Source of the DNA: Meloidogyne chitwoodi
Taxonomy: Eukaryota > Nematoda > Chromadorea > Rhabditida > Meloidogynidae
Direction: 5' to 3'
Assembly (NCBI GenBank): GCA_015183035.1
Contig: JACZZP010000003.1
Span: 1,488,001-1,552,000 of the forward strand
Length of the DNA stretch: 64,000 bases
The notes below the pieces were generated by a model, which was not told the origin of the DNA, did not search any database, and saw nothing but the letters and a program-made list of their open reading frames with translations. The stretch's first letter is position 1, and each line of letters begins with the position of its first letter. This document shows positions 1 through 11,266 of this stretch, piece by piece. The position numbers were made by a program, and so were the translations under genes.

Positions 1-2
1 AA

Positions 3-855
3 ATGTCTAAGGGTGCTGTAAAATTTACAAAAGAAGATGAGCTACTGCTCAAGGTTTTAAATAATTTTTAATAATTTTTAATAAAACTAAGGACTTTTCA
101 TCTGCTGTATCCAAAAAGAACCAAGTTATCTTCTATGGAATTTCTTCATTTGTTGGCTTCACACCAATTTATTTATTTTATGGAGCACATCAAATGGAGA
201 TATCCGATTCTTGGTTTATTTGGCTCGCTGCTTCAATTGGAGTTGCTTATTTACTGGCACAGGCTTATAAGAATATGAAACACGTGCTAAAACATCAGTG
301 AGTTTTTCGATTAAATTTCAAAATTAAACCTCCAAATTAAAATCAGGTATTTAGTTCAGTCATTTATGTTGTTCTCTTGGTAAAAATATCTTCGATTAAT
401 TAGACTCAAAAATAAAAAAAATTTATAATATTAATTTTTCCTAAGAATTGTTGTCAAACGAGGCGATGCAATTGCTCGTGAAATGAATCGTTTACTTGCA
501 GATGATAAAAAGATGTCAAAAAAAGAAAGAGATGAGAGAATATTATGGAAGAAAAATGAAGTTGGTGACTATGAAGCAACATTATTTACTATTTTCTACA
601 ATAATGTGGTAATATTTTTTTTAATTTATAATATTAAATATTTTAATTACATGATTGTCTTTAAAGTTTAAATTATTTAAATAAATTCAATGATTTTTAA
701 ATTTAATGATATAGGAATTAAAATTTAAGCTCTTTTTTGCACTTCTCATCTTCCTTTCCTTTTTTGTGCTTGCAAGTATTACACCTCCATTTAATTGCCT
801 TGTTTCAATGCTTGGTTCTGCTGGTATTGTTCTTCTACTATCTACATCTAAATGA
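3..855 (+). CDS. ssr3: Translocon-associated protein subunit gamma (TRAP-gamma)
   Basis: Subunit of the TRAP complex next to the Sec61 channel in the ER membrane, assisting protein translocation. Joined exons (3-53, from 82, about 450, about 715-855) give roughly 185 residues, the usual family length. The N-terminus [17 protein letters not shown] is followed by two hydrophobic segments ([36 protein letters not shown]), a charged cytosolic stretch with [22 protein letters not shown], and two further hydrophobic segments ending in LLLSTSK. The four-segment layout with the basic loop is typical of TRAP-gamma. The first ATG is only two bases into the window, so promoter and leader are not visible. 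Identification is from recognised family sequence; all splice joins keep frame. Confidence 0.9.
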
Positions 856-1194
856 TTGGGATGTATTTTCTATTTATTGTATACAAATTCTGAGATAATG
901 ATCTTTATCTTTTTCATTGAAAATATTTTATGTAAAATAGTGGATCATATCTCTGATTTTAATTTTTGGTTGTTTTGATCGGATTTATTTATATTCTATT
1001 TGATAAAATAATTTGTTATTATTGTTTTATTCCTATTGTTTTCAAAACAAATTTAATTTTAGTCTAATTTTGAAGGAAGTCAATTTTTCTCTTACAATTA
1101 GTTGCCAAATCAAAATAAAAAAATCTAATAATAGGTATTCGAAATTTAGCTGATTAATATGTAAATTTTGGAGATTTTAGGAAAAACATAAGGG

Positions 1195-3691
1195 ATGACC
1201 CATTGTAATAGAGAACCATCTCCTGTTCTGAGACGTAAGGAAAAGGAGCGATGTATGGAATTGCTACTAGATGATGATAAGGTTTCTTGTTTCTATTGAT
1301 TTAACTTAGGGAAAAGTGAAGGCTTCGTAATTTAGTATTTAGTAATAAGTGAATTAAAAAAAAGTTATTTTCTTTCAATTACAGGTTCATCGGATTGCAC
1401 TTCGCAGTCCAGCACTTTGTAAATTAGCACATGTTGAATCGCCGAATTGTGTTTGGTTCAAATTGGTAAACCATATCACTGAAGATTTGCTAATTTTTAG
1501 GCCGTGAGTGTTTTTCTTTTTTTATTTGCACTTATATTCCAGTACAAGACTTGAACCACTTTTATCAAAAAGAAATAAAAATATTGAAAATTGTATTGGA
1601 CTTAAGGATGAGAGTAATTCACAATCATCAGTTTTTTCCTACACAGCTTTATCTTCAAATAATGATTTGAAAGGAACGCCATCATTGGATGGGGCTGTTG
1701 TTCCTCAAGAAGAAACATTAAAACTTCAAAAGAATAATTCCGTTCAACTTTATGCTTATGTATTAGCCCCTTTAGGTAGTTTACTATTATTTAATAAAAA
1801 TAACTTTGTAATTATTATTTTTTACTTTAGAGGCTAATGTTTATGCAAGAGCTAGGGTAAGAGAAATGAGTTATTAATTTTTTTAAATTAAATTTTTAGA
1901 TAATTCATTTGAAGAAGATTCATGACCAGGACCAGAAGAAATTAAAACATTTTGCTTATGTTCATTTTATTGATGAAGGCTACGGAGTATGGCTAAATAC
2001 GGTTATTTTTGTTTATTTATTTTTTTTTAATTTTTGTATAGAAATGTTTGGCAAAAATGGATCCAAGTATGTACACACATCCATGGCAAGCATTTGCTGT
2101 TTCATTGTTTAGAGTAAGGGTTGCAAATGGATTGGATGGGTTAATTAAATTATTTTTCTTTTTAAAATATTTTTAAATAAGGTCAGTTCCTCGTCCAATT
2201 TTTTGCCTTCTAGTCTAACAAATACTCTTATTGATATAATGTCAAATTATGAATATTTTAAAGTTGTGCCTATCATAGATAGTAGACGATATCCAGATTA
2301 TTATGAATACACACGAGTAAATTAAATAATTAGTTTTTTCTTTAAAATTATTTTTAGGCAGAAATTTATGGTCTAGAGGCATTGGAAGACGATGAAGGTC
2401 CTAATGGTAAAGCAGAATCAATTATTCACAGACTTTTAATTGAATTACTTGATATTGGTCAAGAAAACAATTTTGATGAGTATTTTTATTATAAAAATTT
2501 TTTAATAATTTTTTTAGTAATCAGATTAATAGTCGAATTGAACTTTTAACAGTGAATGGATCAGTTAGCACTTATGATCCTTTGATTTTGGATAAAACAT
2601 TTGATAGAGTTATTTTTGATGCAAAACAACATCTTTTGGTTCGAGAAAAGAGTAGTTATTGGACGGTTAGTTTTCTATATTGGTTGGAAATTTTCGTTTT
2701 GTTTGTAATTCGTACTAGCTTATTTTTCCCTTGTACTTCGTACCTCGTACTAACTCTTATTTTTCCCTTGTACTTCGCAGTACAAGAAGAGTACTAATTT
2801 TGGTGCGACCTTTCAACCATTGATAATAAGGCTTTAAATTTACCATTTTTAGATAGGATATAATGTAAAAAATGTTTAGTAGTATTATGTATAATCTAAA
2901 ATATTTGGAAATAAGATTTTTGTTTTGTAAAACTTAAAATTTCATAGAAATTTATGACATAAATTGGTACTTTTCCTTTATGGGCACAAATTCCGCAAGT
3001 TTTTCTCTGCAAAAAATTTAATATTTTTCTCAAAAAGGATTATTTAAAAAATATTTATGTCCATGAGCATAGTTTCCACAAATATTATAAAGATTATTTA
3101 TAAATTTTTGGTATATAAAAGGTATTAAGTTTTTTGAATCTATAAAATTCTAATTTTACAAAAATTAGTTACAATTATAAAAAATTGCTTTCTGAAATAC
3201 CTGATGAAACCCATGCAGCAAAATTTCTTCAAAATTGTGGAATTCTACATAAGGAACGAGTTTGTTGTGGTAATAGAATGGTTCCGTTTGAGAGGAAAAA
3301 ACGTGAAAAATTATCCCTATGTGGCGTGTAATTTGTGCCATGGCCAAAAAGGTGTTCGTCCTGATACCTGGTTAGATCCTTCAAAACTACCGCTTGACAC
3401 CATTGTTGAATTTATTTATTGGTGCTCTCGCGAAAATACTTCAATTAAATTTTGTGAGTTTGAACTTGGAATGAGCTCAAACTCAACAGTGGATTGGTCT
3501 ATGTTCATGCGTTAAGTTTGCGCCAACTCTGTCTTTTTTTGCAGAGAAAAACTTGCGGACATTTGTGCCCATAAAGGAAGTACCCATAAATTTTTATTGA
3601 GATAATTTAATTTTAGCCAGATTTACTTGCGGAAATTCCAAAATGGCGAATGAAATGGCCTAATGATTTTTGGCATGATCTCTCATCTTAA
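1195..3691 (+). CDS. Tudor-domain protein
   Basis: About 372 residues from ten exons (1195-1281, 1385-1503, 1543-1775, 1831-1856, 1900-2001, 2042-2113, 2182-2316, 2358-2479, 2518-2665, 3617-3691), all in phase. A Tudor-like core is visible in VYARARIIHLKK followed by FAYVHFIDEGYGVWLNT and CLAKMDP, the usual strand pattern ending in the FIDxG motif. An earlier segment (CKLAHVESPNCVWFKLV) resembles the start of another Tudor fold. Tudor domains bind methylated arginine or lysine, often in small-RNA pathways; nematode EKL-1 is one candidate relative, but I cannot settle orthology. The last intron (2666-3616) is enlarged by a Merlin-type transposon. The last exon is short (PDLLAEIPKWRMKW and on) and acidic/aromatic. 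Confidence 0.65.
2709..2780 (+). repeat. Imperfect tandem repeat in the last intron of the Tudor gene
   Basis: Two imperfect units of about 40 bp, each with CGTACTA followed by CTTATTTTTCCCTTGTACTTCG, lie in tandem inside the intron between 2666 and 3616, upstream of the transposon. The units differ by a few substitutions and a small indel. No coding role is apparent. Confidence 0.55.
2966..3584 (+). mobile_element. Merlin-type DNA transposon remnant (619 bp) with broken transposase start
   Basis: Terminal inverted repeats of about 50 bp begin GGTACTT at both ends (left 2966 on, right ending 3584) and share CCTTTATGGGCACAAA and CCGCAAGTTTTTCTCTGC. The element is flanked by an exact 8-bp duplication, CATAAATT, at 2958-2965 and 3585-3592. 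Inside, two overlapping frames encode a transposase N-terminus: a segment with AKFLQNCGILHKERVCCGNR in one frame, then WLDPSKLPLDTIVEFIYWCS followed by a helix ending VDWSMFMR in the next. This matches the zinc-ribbon and helical start of IS1016/Merlin transposases. A frameshift near 3300 separates the parts, and the catalytic DDE core is absent, so the element is non-autonomous. GG ends and 8-9 bp duplications are Merlin hallmarks. Confidence 0.8.
3204..3515 (+). pseudogene. Frameshifted Merlin transposase N-terminal fragment
   Basis: About 100 codons remain of a DNA-transposon transposase inside the element at 2966-3584. The readable frame ends with a helix-turn-helix-like region (CEFELGMSSNSTVDWSMFMR) followed at once by a stop. 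The zinc-ribbon cysteines upstream (ERVCCGNRM) lie in the neighbouring frame, which begins near 3180, and YVACNLCHG follows in this one. The break and the lack of a catalytic domain show it is not a working enzyme. It lies in an intron in the sense orientation of the host gene. Confidence 0.6.
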
Positions 3692-4015
3692 ATGAAGAAA
3701 ATCTGTAGAAATCATTAAATGCTTCTAATTTGAATGGATATACAGTTAAATTTATGTTATTTATTTATTATTTTGTCTTTCTGATTAATTTATTTGTGCA
3801 TTTACAACTTCGGGTTTTGTCAATTTTTGTTATTATCTCCGCAGATTTGCCTTTTTATTTTTACCGGTTTTAATAATTTATTGCTTTATGTGAGCGAATG
3901 TTATAAATATATATACCTATTCGAATATTTTAATGTTTTTACTGTTTAAATTCTCAGATTTTAATTTTTTAATTATAAAATTATTTAAAAAATTTTTTTA
4001 GTTTATTTTTTTGTT

Positions 4016-4901
4016 ATGTCCTTTATTAAATTTCCAATTTTATTTCAACAAAGGAATTGTTATTATTTATGCCTTCGTCAACTACATTTAAGTAATATAT
4101 TAGAATATGGGCGTTTTCCATATTTTAATATACATAAAAATGTCACAGATCCGGCAAGACAAGATCCTGATTATTTTGAAAAAGAAGCAGAAAAATTACC
4201 TTTAGGTTTGTTTTTAATATTAAAAAAAATATGTTTAAATATTTATATAATAAATCTTGATAATATTGGGGTTTTTATAATATTAAGAAGTTCTTCGCTA
4301 CATGGATAAATTGAAAGATATTTTAATTAAAAGTAATTTAATTTTTATAACTCAAAATACTCTACTTGATACACAAAAATTTTACTACAGAAGAATTTAT
4401 GCTTTTGAGTCTGCTTTAGATATTATTAAGGAATTTAATTTTGTTTATATTTCTTCAGGAGATAATTTGTAAGAATTTTTATAAAAATATTTTTGTCTGA
4501 TTTTTATTTAATACGAGTGGCTATCTTTCCTCAAATCGGAAAATTTTCATTAAATTGCAAGTAAATTTTAAAAAATTCAGAAGAATGGAAAGAGAGAATA
4601 GAGGAAATTTTATGAATGAAGAAACTTCAAAAAGTAAGATTTTTAACTTTTTAAATAATTTTTTTATTTAATAAATTTTTAAGGTGAAGAACCAATAAAT
4701 CAAAAATCAAAAAAAGTTGAAGATCTTCCACTAGGATTTTGTGATTACATTATGTTGGCTTTTCTTTTGACATGGGTAGCTTGGCCATTTTTTGGTACTT
4801 ATAATTATTTACATTTTGATTGGGATAAAATTCATGAAGATTTTATTAATAGAAAAATTGAAGAAAAAAGACAACAAAAAATTAAAAATGAATTTCTTTA
4901 A
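4016..4901 (+). CDS. Putative mitochondrial membrane protein, chimeric with uS15m 5' part
   Basis: Four exons (4016-4205, 4291-4468, 4518-4633, 4684-4901) join in frame to about 233 residues. Exon 1 encodes a basic, Cys/aromatic-rich presequence (QQRNCYYLCLRQLHLSNIL) and then KNVTDPARQDPDYFEKEAEK. It is nearly identical in DNA to exon 1 of the uS15m gene at 13048. The start of exon 2 (VLRYMDKLKDI) also resembles the start of uS15m exon 2 (DARYIDQLKNL). After that the proteins differ: a segment with FYYRRIYAFESALDIIKEF, and a C-terminal hydrophobic span (YIMLAFLLTWVAWPFFGTY) followed by a charged tail. I do not recognise a function; mitochondrial location is inferred from the presequence. Exon 3's acceptor (ACGAG) is weak, and exons 3-4 might be a separate gene starting at MERENRGNF. 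Confidence 0.5.
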
Positions 4902-5017
4902 TTATTTTTATTAAAATAATAAATTTTGTTTTTTTCTTTTTAATTTTATTAATAATTTTATTTAAAAATTATTTTTTTTTAAAAAGAAGAATTTTATAAT
5001 TTATAAAATTAAAGATT

Positions 5018-5742
5018 ATGTTGCGAACAAAAATTTTCTTCATTGGAATTAAAGGTTAATTTTTTTTAATTTTAATATTTTTAAATTTTATTTAGATATT
5101 TTACCAAAAACTTTGAAAACTTTTAGTTCATTATGTGCTATAGAAAATAGAATTGGACAAAAATTGAGCTTTAATAGAAGATATTATATTAATATATTTG
5201 AGGTTATTATTTAATTTAAATTAGTAGTAATTAGTAATCCCTTCTTTCTCCTCAGATAATTCCTTTTTAAAGGATTGAAGGGATAAATTATTTTAAGTTT
5301 AAATTAATATTATTTTTTAATATTAGAATATACGCAACAAAAGTACAATTAGAAGTAATGAAGATTCTTTTGATTCTGATGGTTTAAAACAACAACACAA
5401 TAATAATTACTCTACTTATCAAAAAGTATTTTATAAAAATATTTATAATTTATAAATATTATTTTTTAGTTAAATGAAAGAATTGAAAGACCAACATTTA
5501 ATTATTTTTCACGAAAAACATCAGAAAAAAAATTTAGTGGAGTAGAGGTTAAAATTATTTTTTTAAATATTTAATAATTATTTTTAAAGGTTATAGCTAT
5601 TTTATTTATTATTATTTCTTGGTCAATGTTTTTATTTCCAGTACAAATTCAACTTTTATTTTGGGAAGCTTTAGAAGGTTATGTAGAAGAAAATGAATAT
5701 TATTTTAAAAAAGCAATGAAAAAAATGAAAGAAAATAAATAA
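5018..5742 (+). CDS. Small single-span membrane protein, unknown
   Basis: Five exons joined in frame give about 150 residues. The N-terminus (MLRTKIFFIGIKDILPKTLK) is basic and lacks acidic residues for most of its length, suggesting a mitochondrial presequence. One hydrophobic segment (VIAILFIIISWSMFLFPVQI) near the C-terminus is followed by an acidic then lysine-rich tail ending KKAMKKMKENK. The size and layout would suit a small inner-membrane or respiratory-chain accessory subunit, but I recognise no family. It starts 116 bp after the preceding same-strand gene, an operon-like gap. It converges on the minus-strand gene whose stop is at 5803. Confidence 0.5.
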
Positions 5743-5802
5743 TATTTATTTGTTTATTAGAAAAGAGAAAGAGAGGTATAAAAAATAATTAATAATATAT
5801 TT

Positions 5803-8647
5803 TTATTCTTTTTTAATTTCATTACCATAATAATAAAAATTTGAAGAAATTCTTCTTTGATTATTATTTAAAGAAGAAGGAGATAATTGTGATGGTTGTT
5901 TATTTGTTATTAATATATCAGTTGATAATGGATGTTTTATCTAAATATTTATTTATTTTTTAATTTAAAGAAAAAACCAAAGTTGGAGTTCCTTTAGTAA
6001 TTGAAATAGGTTCTGGTAATATTCTTTTAAATGGAGATTGTTGTTGTCTTTTTTGTTGTTTTGTATGTTTTTGGTTAATAAAAGTTGGAGATAAATTTGA
6101 ATTACTTTAAAATAATAATAAATATAAATATTTAATTAAAATAAATAATTACAAATAATTATTATTTCCAGAAGACATTGAATCAATTAAAAAAAGTGAA
6201 TTAGTAATTAATGGAAATTGTGTAGTTGTAAAAGAAGAAGAATATTGTTTTGATTTTATTTTATTTAATTTATGTTTATGGTAATGATTATTATTATTAT
6301 TATTTGTCTTTTAAAAAAATAAAAAATTAATTTTTAATAAAATTAATTTTCTTACAGAAATTCTTCCAATTTTTGATTTTTTATGATGTTTTTTCTTTTT
6401 TAATTTTTTATTTGTTTTTATTGTTGTTTTTAATATTATTGGAGTATTAGTAGTAGTAAAAGTTTTTGTTTTTTCTAAAAATATATTTTAATATTTATTA
6501 ATTTTAAATAAATAAATACCATTATTTTCATTATCTAATTTATTTTCTTCTCCTTCATGTAATAATTTTACTCCTGCAGCAGAAATTCTATTATTATTTA
6601 AAATAATTGAATGTTTATGATTATGCCCTCTTCTTCTACTTTCCTTAATTTAATTTAAATAAATTAATTAATTTTAAAAAATACTTTAGGTCTTTCCAAT
6701 GAAAGAATAATTGGAGGTTTTCTAAAATCAATAATTTTTCGAAGAATTGGATCATTTTGACCATCAACCTTTTTTTTAAAAAATTATTTTAAATTATTAA
6801 AAATAAATAAAAAAAACAAACAAGAAATTCTTCAAAAAAATTTTCTTCTTTATTATTATTATTTTCTTTTTTTATTTCAATATTTTCTTCATTAAATAAT
6901 CCACGTCTAAATGCTTCTAAATTTCTATTTGAAGCTTTTTGTTTATGTTCATTAATTGATTTATTATTATTATTAACTTTTTTTAAATTAAATTAATTAA
7001 TTAATTAAATTTAATTTACCTTTTTTATTTTTATTTACTAATTCTTTAATATTTTCATTACTTTTACCATTATTATTATTATTATTATTTTCTTCTAATA
7101 ATTGTTTTTCTAATTCTTTAAATTCAAATTCTGTTAAATTTCCCATTTTTAAATCTCCAATTAATTTATTTAAAGCTGGAATCATTATTATTTTATTTAA
7201 ATTAGAATTATTATTTATTTGTTTTTCTTCTCCTTCTTCTTCTTTTTCATCAATTAATGTCATATTTAAATTTTTAATTAAAGAATTTGATGATATAAAC
7301 TTTAAAAATAAATAAATAAATTTAATTTAAAATATTATTTATTAACCAATGGTTGTTCTTCTTCTTTTTCTAATAATAATTTTTTAATTTCATTATTTTC
7401 TTTTTCTTCTATTATTTTTGGTATTATTTTTGTTGTTGTTAAATATTTATTAAATTCATTATTATTATTATTATTTTCTTCATTTTCATTAATTAAAGGA
7501 ATTTCTTCAATCGAACCAATTCCAATAATTTTCTTTTTTTTTTAAATTTTATAAATTTAATTAATTTTTAAAATTACCTTTTCAGTTAATATTTTATTAT
7601 TTCCTTTATTATTATTATTATTTATTTCTTCTTCTTTTTTATTAAATAAATTAAAATTATTATTATTTTCTTCTTCTAAATTATCTTTATTATTATTATT
7701 TATTTCTCCTTTAAAATAAATATTTTTTAATTAATTAATTAAAATAACCTGGTAAAAGTTTAGCAATTCTATTATTATTAATTGGTGGTAATAAATTATT
7801 TGGAATTAATGATGATAAATGTGAATTTTTATTTATTAAAGGTAAATTTGAATTATTAATTTCTTCAATTTCATTTCCAAATTCTTTTCCATATTCACTG
7901 CCAATATTTGTTAATAATGAAGAAGAAGAACCTTTTATTATTTAATTAAAAAATATTAATTAATTAATTAATTACTTTTAGTATTAATTCCTCCAATATT
8001 TGTAATAGTAGTACTTGTTCCCCCACTACTACCAGTACGTCCACTACTACCTAATCCTCCATTAAATAATCTATCTTGAAAATCTTTATTCATTCTTGCT
8101 GCATTTTCTACTACAACAGGAAACCAAGCACTAAATTATTTTTTTTATAATTAATAAAAAAATATTATTTTTTTACCTTTCAGATGCTTGATTAGCAATT
8201 CCAACTCCAGTTCCTTTTATTTTTTAATTTTAAAATTAATATTTAAAATTATATATATTTATTATACCTGTTAATTGAAGAGCAGCTTGAGCAAGTTGAT
8301 AAACTAAAAATTAATTAATTTATTTATTTTTAATTAATTAATTTACGTTGTCCAATATTTCCAAAGGCACCAGCAGCCCCAGCACCTGCAGAAGCCCCAG
8401 AGCCTATAGCTGAACCAAGACCTCCAGCTAAACCTGAACCAGCACCTCCTGCTACTAAAGATGAAATTGCTGAAGCAATTTCTCCAAATTGAGCATTTCC
8501 AAAAGGTAAAAAGATTAATAAAAGAATAAATAAATTAATTAAATAATAATAATTTATTTTAATATTTCTTTTTCTTTTATTTTTTTTTAATAATAAATAA
8601 TTATTTAATAATAATTTTGGAGGAATCGAAGCTTTCCATGTGAACAT
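5803..8647 (-). CDS. Secreted Ala/Gly-rich protein with Asn/Glu-rich tail, nematode-type, unknown
   Basis: The first exon (8647 down to about 8345) encodes a basic N-terminus, a hydrophobic segment (YYYLINLFILLLIFLPFGNAQ) with a signal-peptidase-like AQ end, then a Gly/Ala/Ser-rich stretch (GSAIGSGASAGAGAAGAFGN). Following exons read LYQLAQAALQLTGTGVGIANQ and AWFPVVVENAARMNKDFQDR. This block looks conserved and specific. The remaining exons to 5803 are dominated by Asn, Glu and Ser runs encoded by AAT/GAA repeats and end near RRISSNFYYYGNEIKKE. The protein is probably exported, for instance to cuticle or extracellular matrix, but I recognise no named family. Exon borders in the low-complexity part are uncertain. 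Confidence 0.5.
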
Positions 8648-9467
8648 TTTAGAGACATTTACTTTAAAAGTAAAATTTAATAATTACAAAAATTATTATT
8701 TTTTATTTAATATTGCCAGTAAAAAACATTAGCTTTTTAATATTTTTGTTAATTTTGTGTGTTTATGTTTTGTTTATATTCTACATACTTGAATTAATTA
8801 AATAAATAAAAAGGGGGAAAGACATTTTTGCGCAAGCCAAGGCTAAATTAAAAAAGAAGAGGATTTAAAAAATAAGAAGAACTGGTCGGAGAGTAATGGC
8901 CTCTGGTCAATGTTAACAATCTCTTCTCCTCTTTTCTCACACATATATCTTCAAAAATCTTTTTTTAACGTAAAGGCGAATCACTCAACTGCGACAAATA
9001 TCTTCTTCTTCTACTAAATATTTATTTATTAATGTCCAAAAAGAGAGAGAAAGATATTAAAGGAAAGAGGTGGATAACATTAAAAAATCCCCTCATCTCC
9101 TCCTTTTTATTTTTTTTTCATTTCACATCAACGCTAACGATCAATTCTTTATTGTGATCTTAAAAAAAGAAAAGAGAAAAATAAAAACAATTTGCATTTT
9201 CCGCGTGCCTGTTTTTGAAGAGGAAATTTTTAAATAAAAATTTCTTTAATGACCTCCATGGGGAATCTCTCCCTTAGCTTTTCTGCATCCTTACACATAT
9301 TTAAAATTAAAAAGAAACCAATCGAAAAATAAACTAAAAGGAAATTGAAAAATAAAAATATTTAATTGGGGAGAATAAAAAGCTATAAATAATTTTAAAA
9401 AATATCAAAACTAACAAAGTATAATTCTTAAATTTATATAAAAATATTTAAATTAAAAATAATATTT
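8648..9467. other. Intergenic region upstream of the secreted-protein gene
   Basis: No convincing coding exon. It contains purine- and pyrimidine-rich patches (GAGAGAGAAAG near 9040; CTCTTCTCCTCTTTTCTC near 8925) and is somewhat less AT-rich than its surroundings between 8820 and 9290. As it lies directly 5' of the gene starting at 8647 it probably holds that gene's promoter, but I can name no specific element. Confidence 0.3.
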
Positions 9468-10838
9468 TTATCCAAACATTCGAAGAATTCCTTTTTCTCC
9501 AGATAATTGTTTACCATTTAATTTTTTTAAATTTTCTTTAGGCAATTTTTCAAATATCAGAAAACCCGCAGCTCGTTCAATTGCCTTTAAATAAATAAAA
9601 ATATTTAAAAAAGAAATATTTTCTCAAAAAAAACAAACTTCAAGTGGCGAAAAAAAATCTTTCAATGGTTTTTCATCAGGTATAGGTGCATTTGGCATTA
9701 AATAAATCTATAGAATTATTTTAATTAATTTAAATAAAAACTATTTAACTTCTAATTCAAATTGATCTTTTATCTTTTCAATTAAAACCACTTTGAAAAA
9801 ATGAGTAGGTACAGCAACACGATTTACTCCAATTACCTTTTTAAAAAAATTTAAACAAAAAATAAAAAAAACAAACTTTATATTTTATATAATAATTTCC
9901 ATCTTCCTCTAAATAAGGCAAATAAAGAGGACCTGAACAGACATAAACATTTAAGTTTTCAAGAGCAAGATATCTATCTTTTTTTTTAAATTATTTAATT
10001 TAAAAAATAAAATTAACCTAACATATTTTTCCAATTCATTCCATTTATCTCTATTAAATCCTTTACCAATTTGTGGTGCCATATTTGTTAAAAAGAAAGT
10101 CTGTTCCATTGCTAATTGAGTACGTCGATGATTTGCTGCAGCTGCTAAATGTCCACGATCATAACCACTCCTCTAATTTAAATTAAAAGAATAAGATTGT
10201 TTTAGTTTAGTTTTATTTGACTGAATTTATTGGGTCAGAAATAGTTTACAATGATATGCTGTTTTAATCTTTAATTAAATAACACTTTTCCATGAATAAA
10301 TTTTATTTATAAAATTTAAAATAATTTTAAATAAATATACTTTATAGTCTTCATTTTGTGATTGAAAATATGAATGAATTGAAGTGTCTGGCTTGAAAAT
10401 ACATTTGCTTCTATCAACATCAGGATTATAAGCAATTATATCTTTTGTAAGATGCTCAATTACCCAATGAGCTACTTTATTCCGACGATCATAACTAACA
10501 ACAAAATCCTAAAAAAATATATTATTTTAAATAATATTATCTCTAACCTCATAAGTCCTTAAATTATCAAATCCTGGATATCCAAATCGCATAATCTCTT
10601 CTGCACGCGATGGTTCCTTCCAAATATCATTATTGTTAATAATTGTTTGTGGTTGTTTCATTTCAATTGGACCCAAGGGTGGAGGCAAAACAACGCTAGT
10701 ACCAGCATTATCTTCCCATCTTTCCCAAAAATTGATTTTCGATTTTTTATCTGAAAGTTGATTTCCAGCAATAAAACCTAAAGAGGCAGCACCAGCAGAA
10801 GAAGCCAAAATTGAGACATAAAAAGATGCTTTTTTCAT
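9468..10838 (-). CDS. cps-6: Endonuclease G, mitochondrial
   Basis: DNA/RNA non-specific nuclease of the mitochondrial intermembrane space, released to the nucleus in apoptosis (CPS-6 in C. elegans). The N-terminus MKKASFYVSILASSAGAASL is a presequence/anchor. The catalytic DRGH motif is present in SGYDRGHLAAAANHR, followed by FFLTNMAPQIGKGFNRDKWN, which supplies the conserved metal-binding Asn region. Exons include 10548-10838, 10341-10508 and one ending at 10172; later exons reach KGILRMFG at the stop. Length is close to 300 residues, as usual. All family landmarks are present, so the gene appears intact. It is on the same strand as the UBX gene upstream, about 430 bp away, which is too far for a typical operon. 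Confidence 0.92.
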
Positions 10839-11266
10839 TTATTTTATAAACCTTTGTGAATGTAAAAACTATTAAAAGATATAAAAAATTAAAAAAAATT
10901 ATTTAGCAATAATATTTTAAGAAAATATTTACTAGCAAATAAACTTAAGAACGAAAAACCGAATAAAGGAATGGATAAAAATAAACAGCTTTGTTTTTAA
11001 AATTAAATATATATTCATAATTGTCAATTTAAACATGAACAGATAAAATTCATGAATTAAAAAGAAAATTGAAATCAAAAATGCGATCACTTTTGACAGA
11101 ATTTTTAATAAAAATAAAATTGGTAGGTTAGAATCGAACCAATAGACTTCAATTTTTTATCATAATTCTTTTTAAAATTAAAATCGCATTTATGAATTTA
11201 AAATCTTTTTACACAAAATCTCAATTTTAATATAAACCCCAAATTCATTCTATTTTTTTTTTAATT
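10839..11266. other. Intergenic gap between endonuclease G and UBX protein genes
   Basis: AT-rich with no coding potential seen. A short stretch near 11120-11145 resembles a tRNA T-arm on the minus strand (GGTTCGATTCTAACC), but no D-arm or anticodon arm can be built around it. It presumably holds the 3' end of the UBX gene and the promoter of endonuclease G. Confidence 0.3.

Noticed and set aside
11115..11150. tRNA-like T-arm on the minus strand (GGTTCGATTCTAACC)
   Set aside because: The T-stem has a mismatch, and no D-arm, anticodon arm or acceptor stem can be built from the flanking AT-rich sequence.
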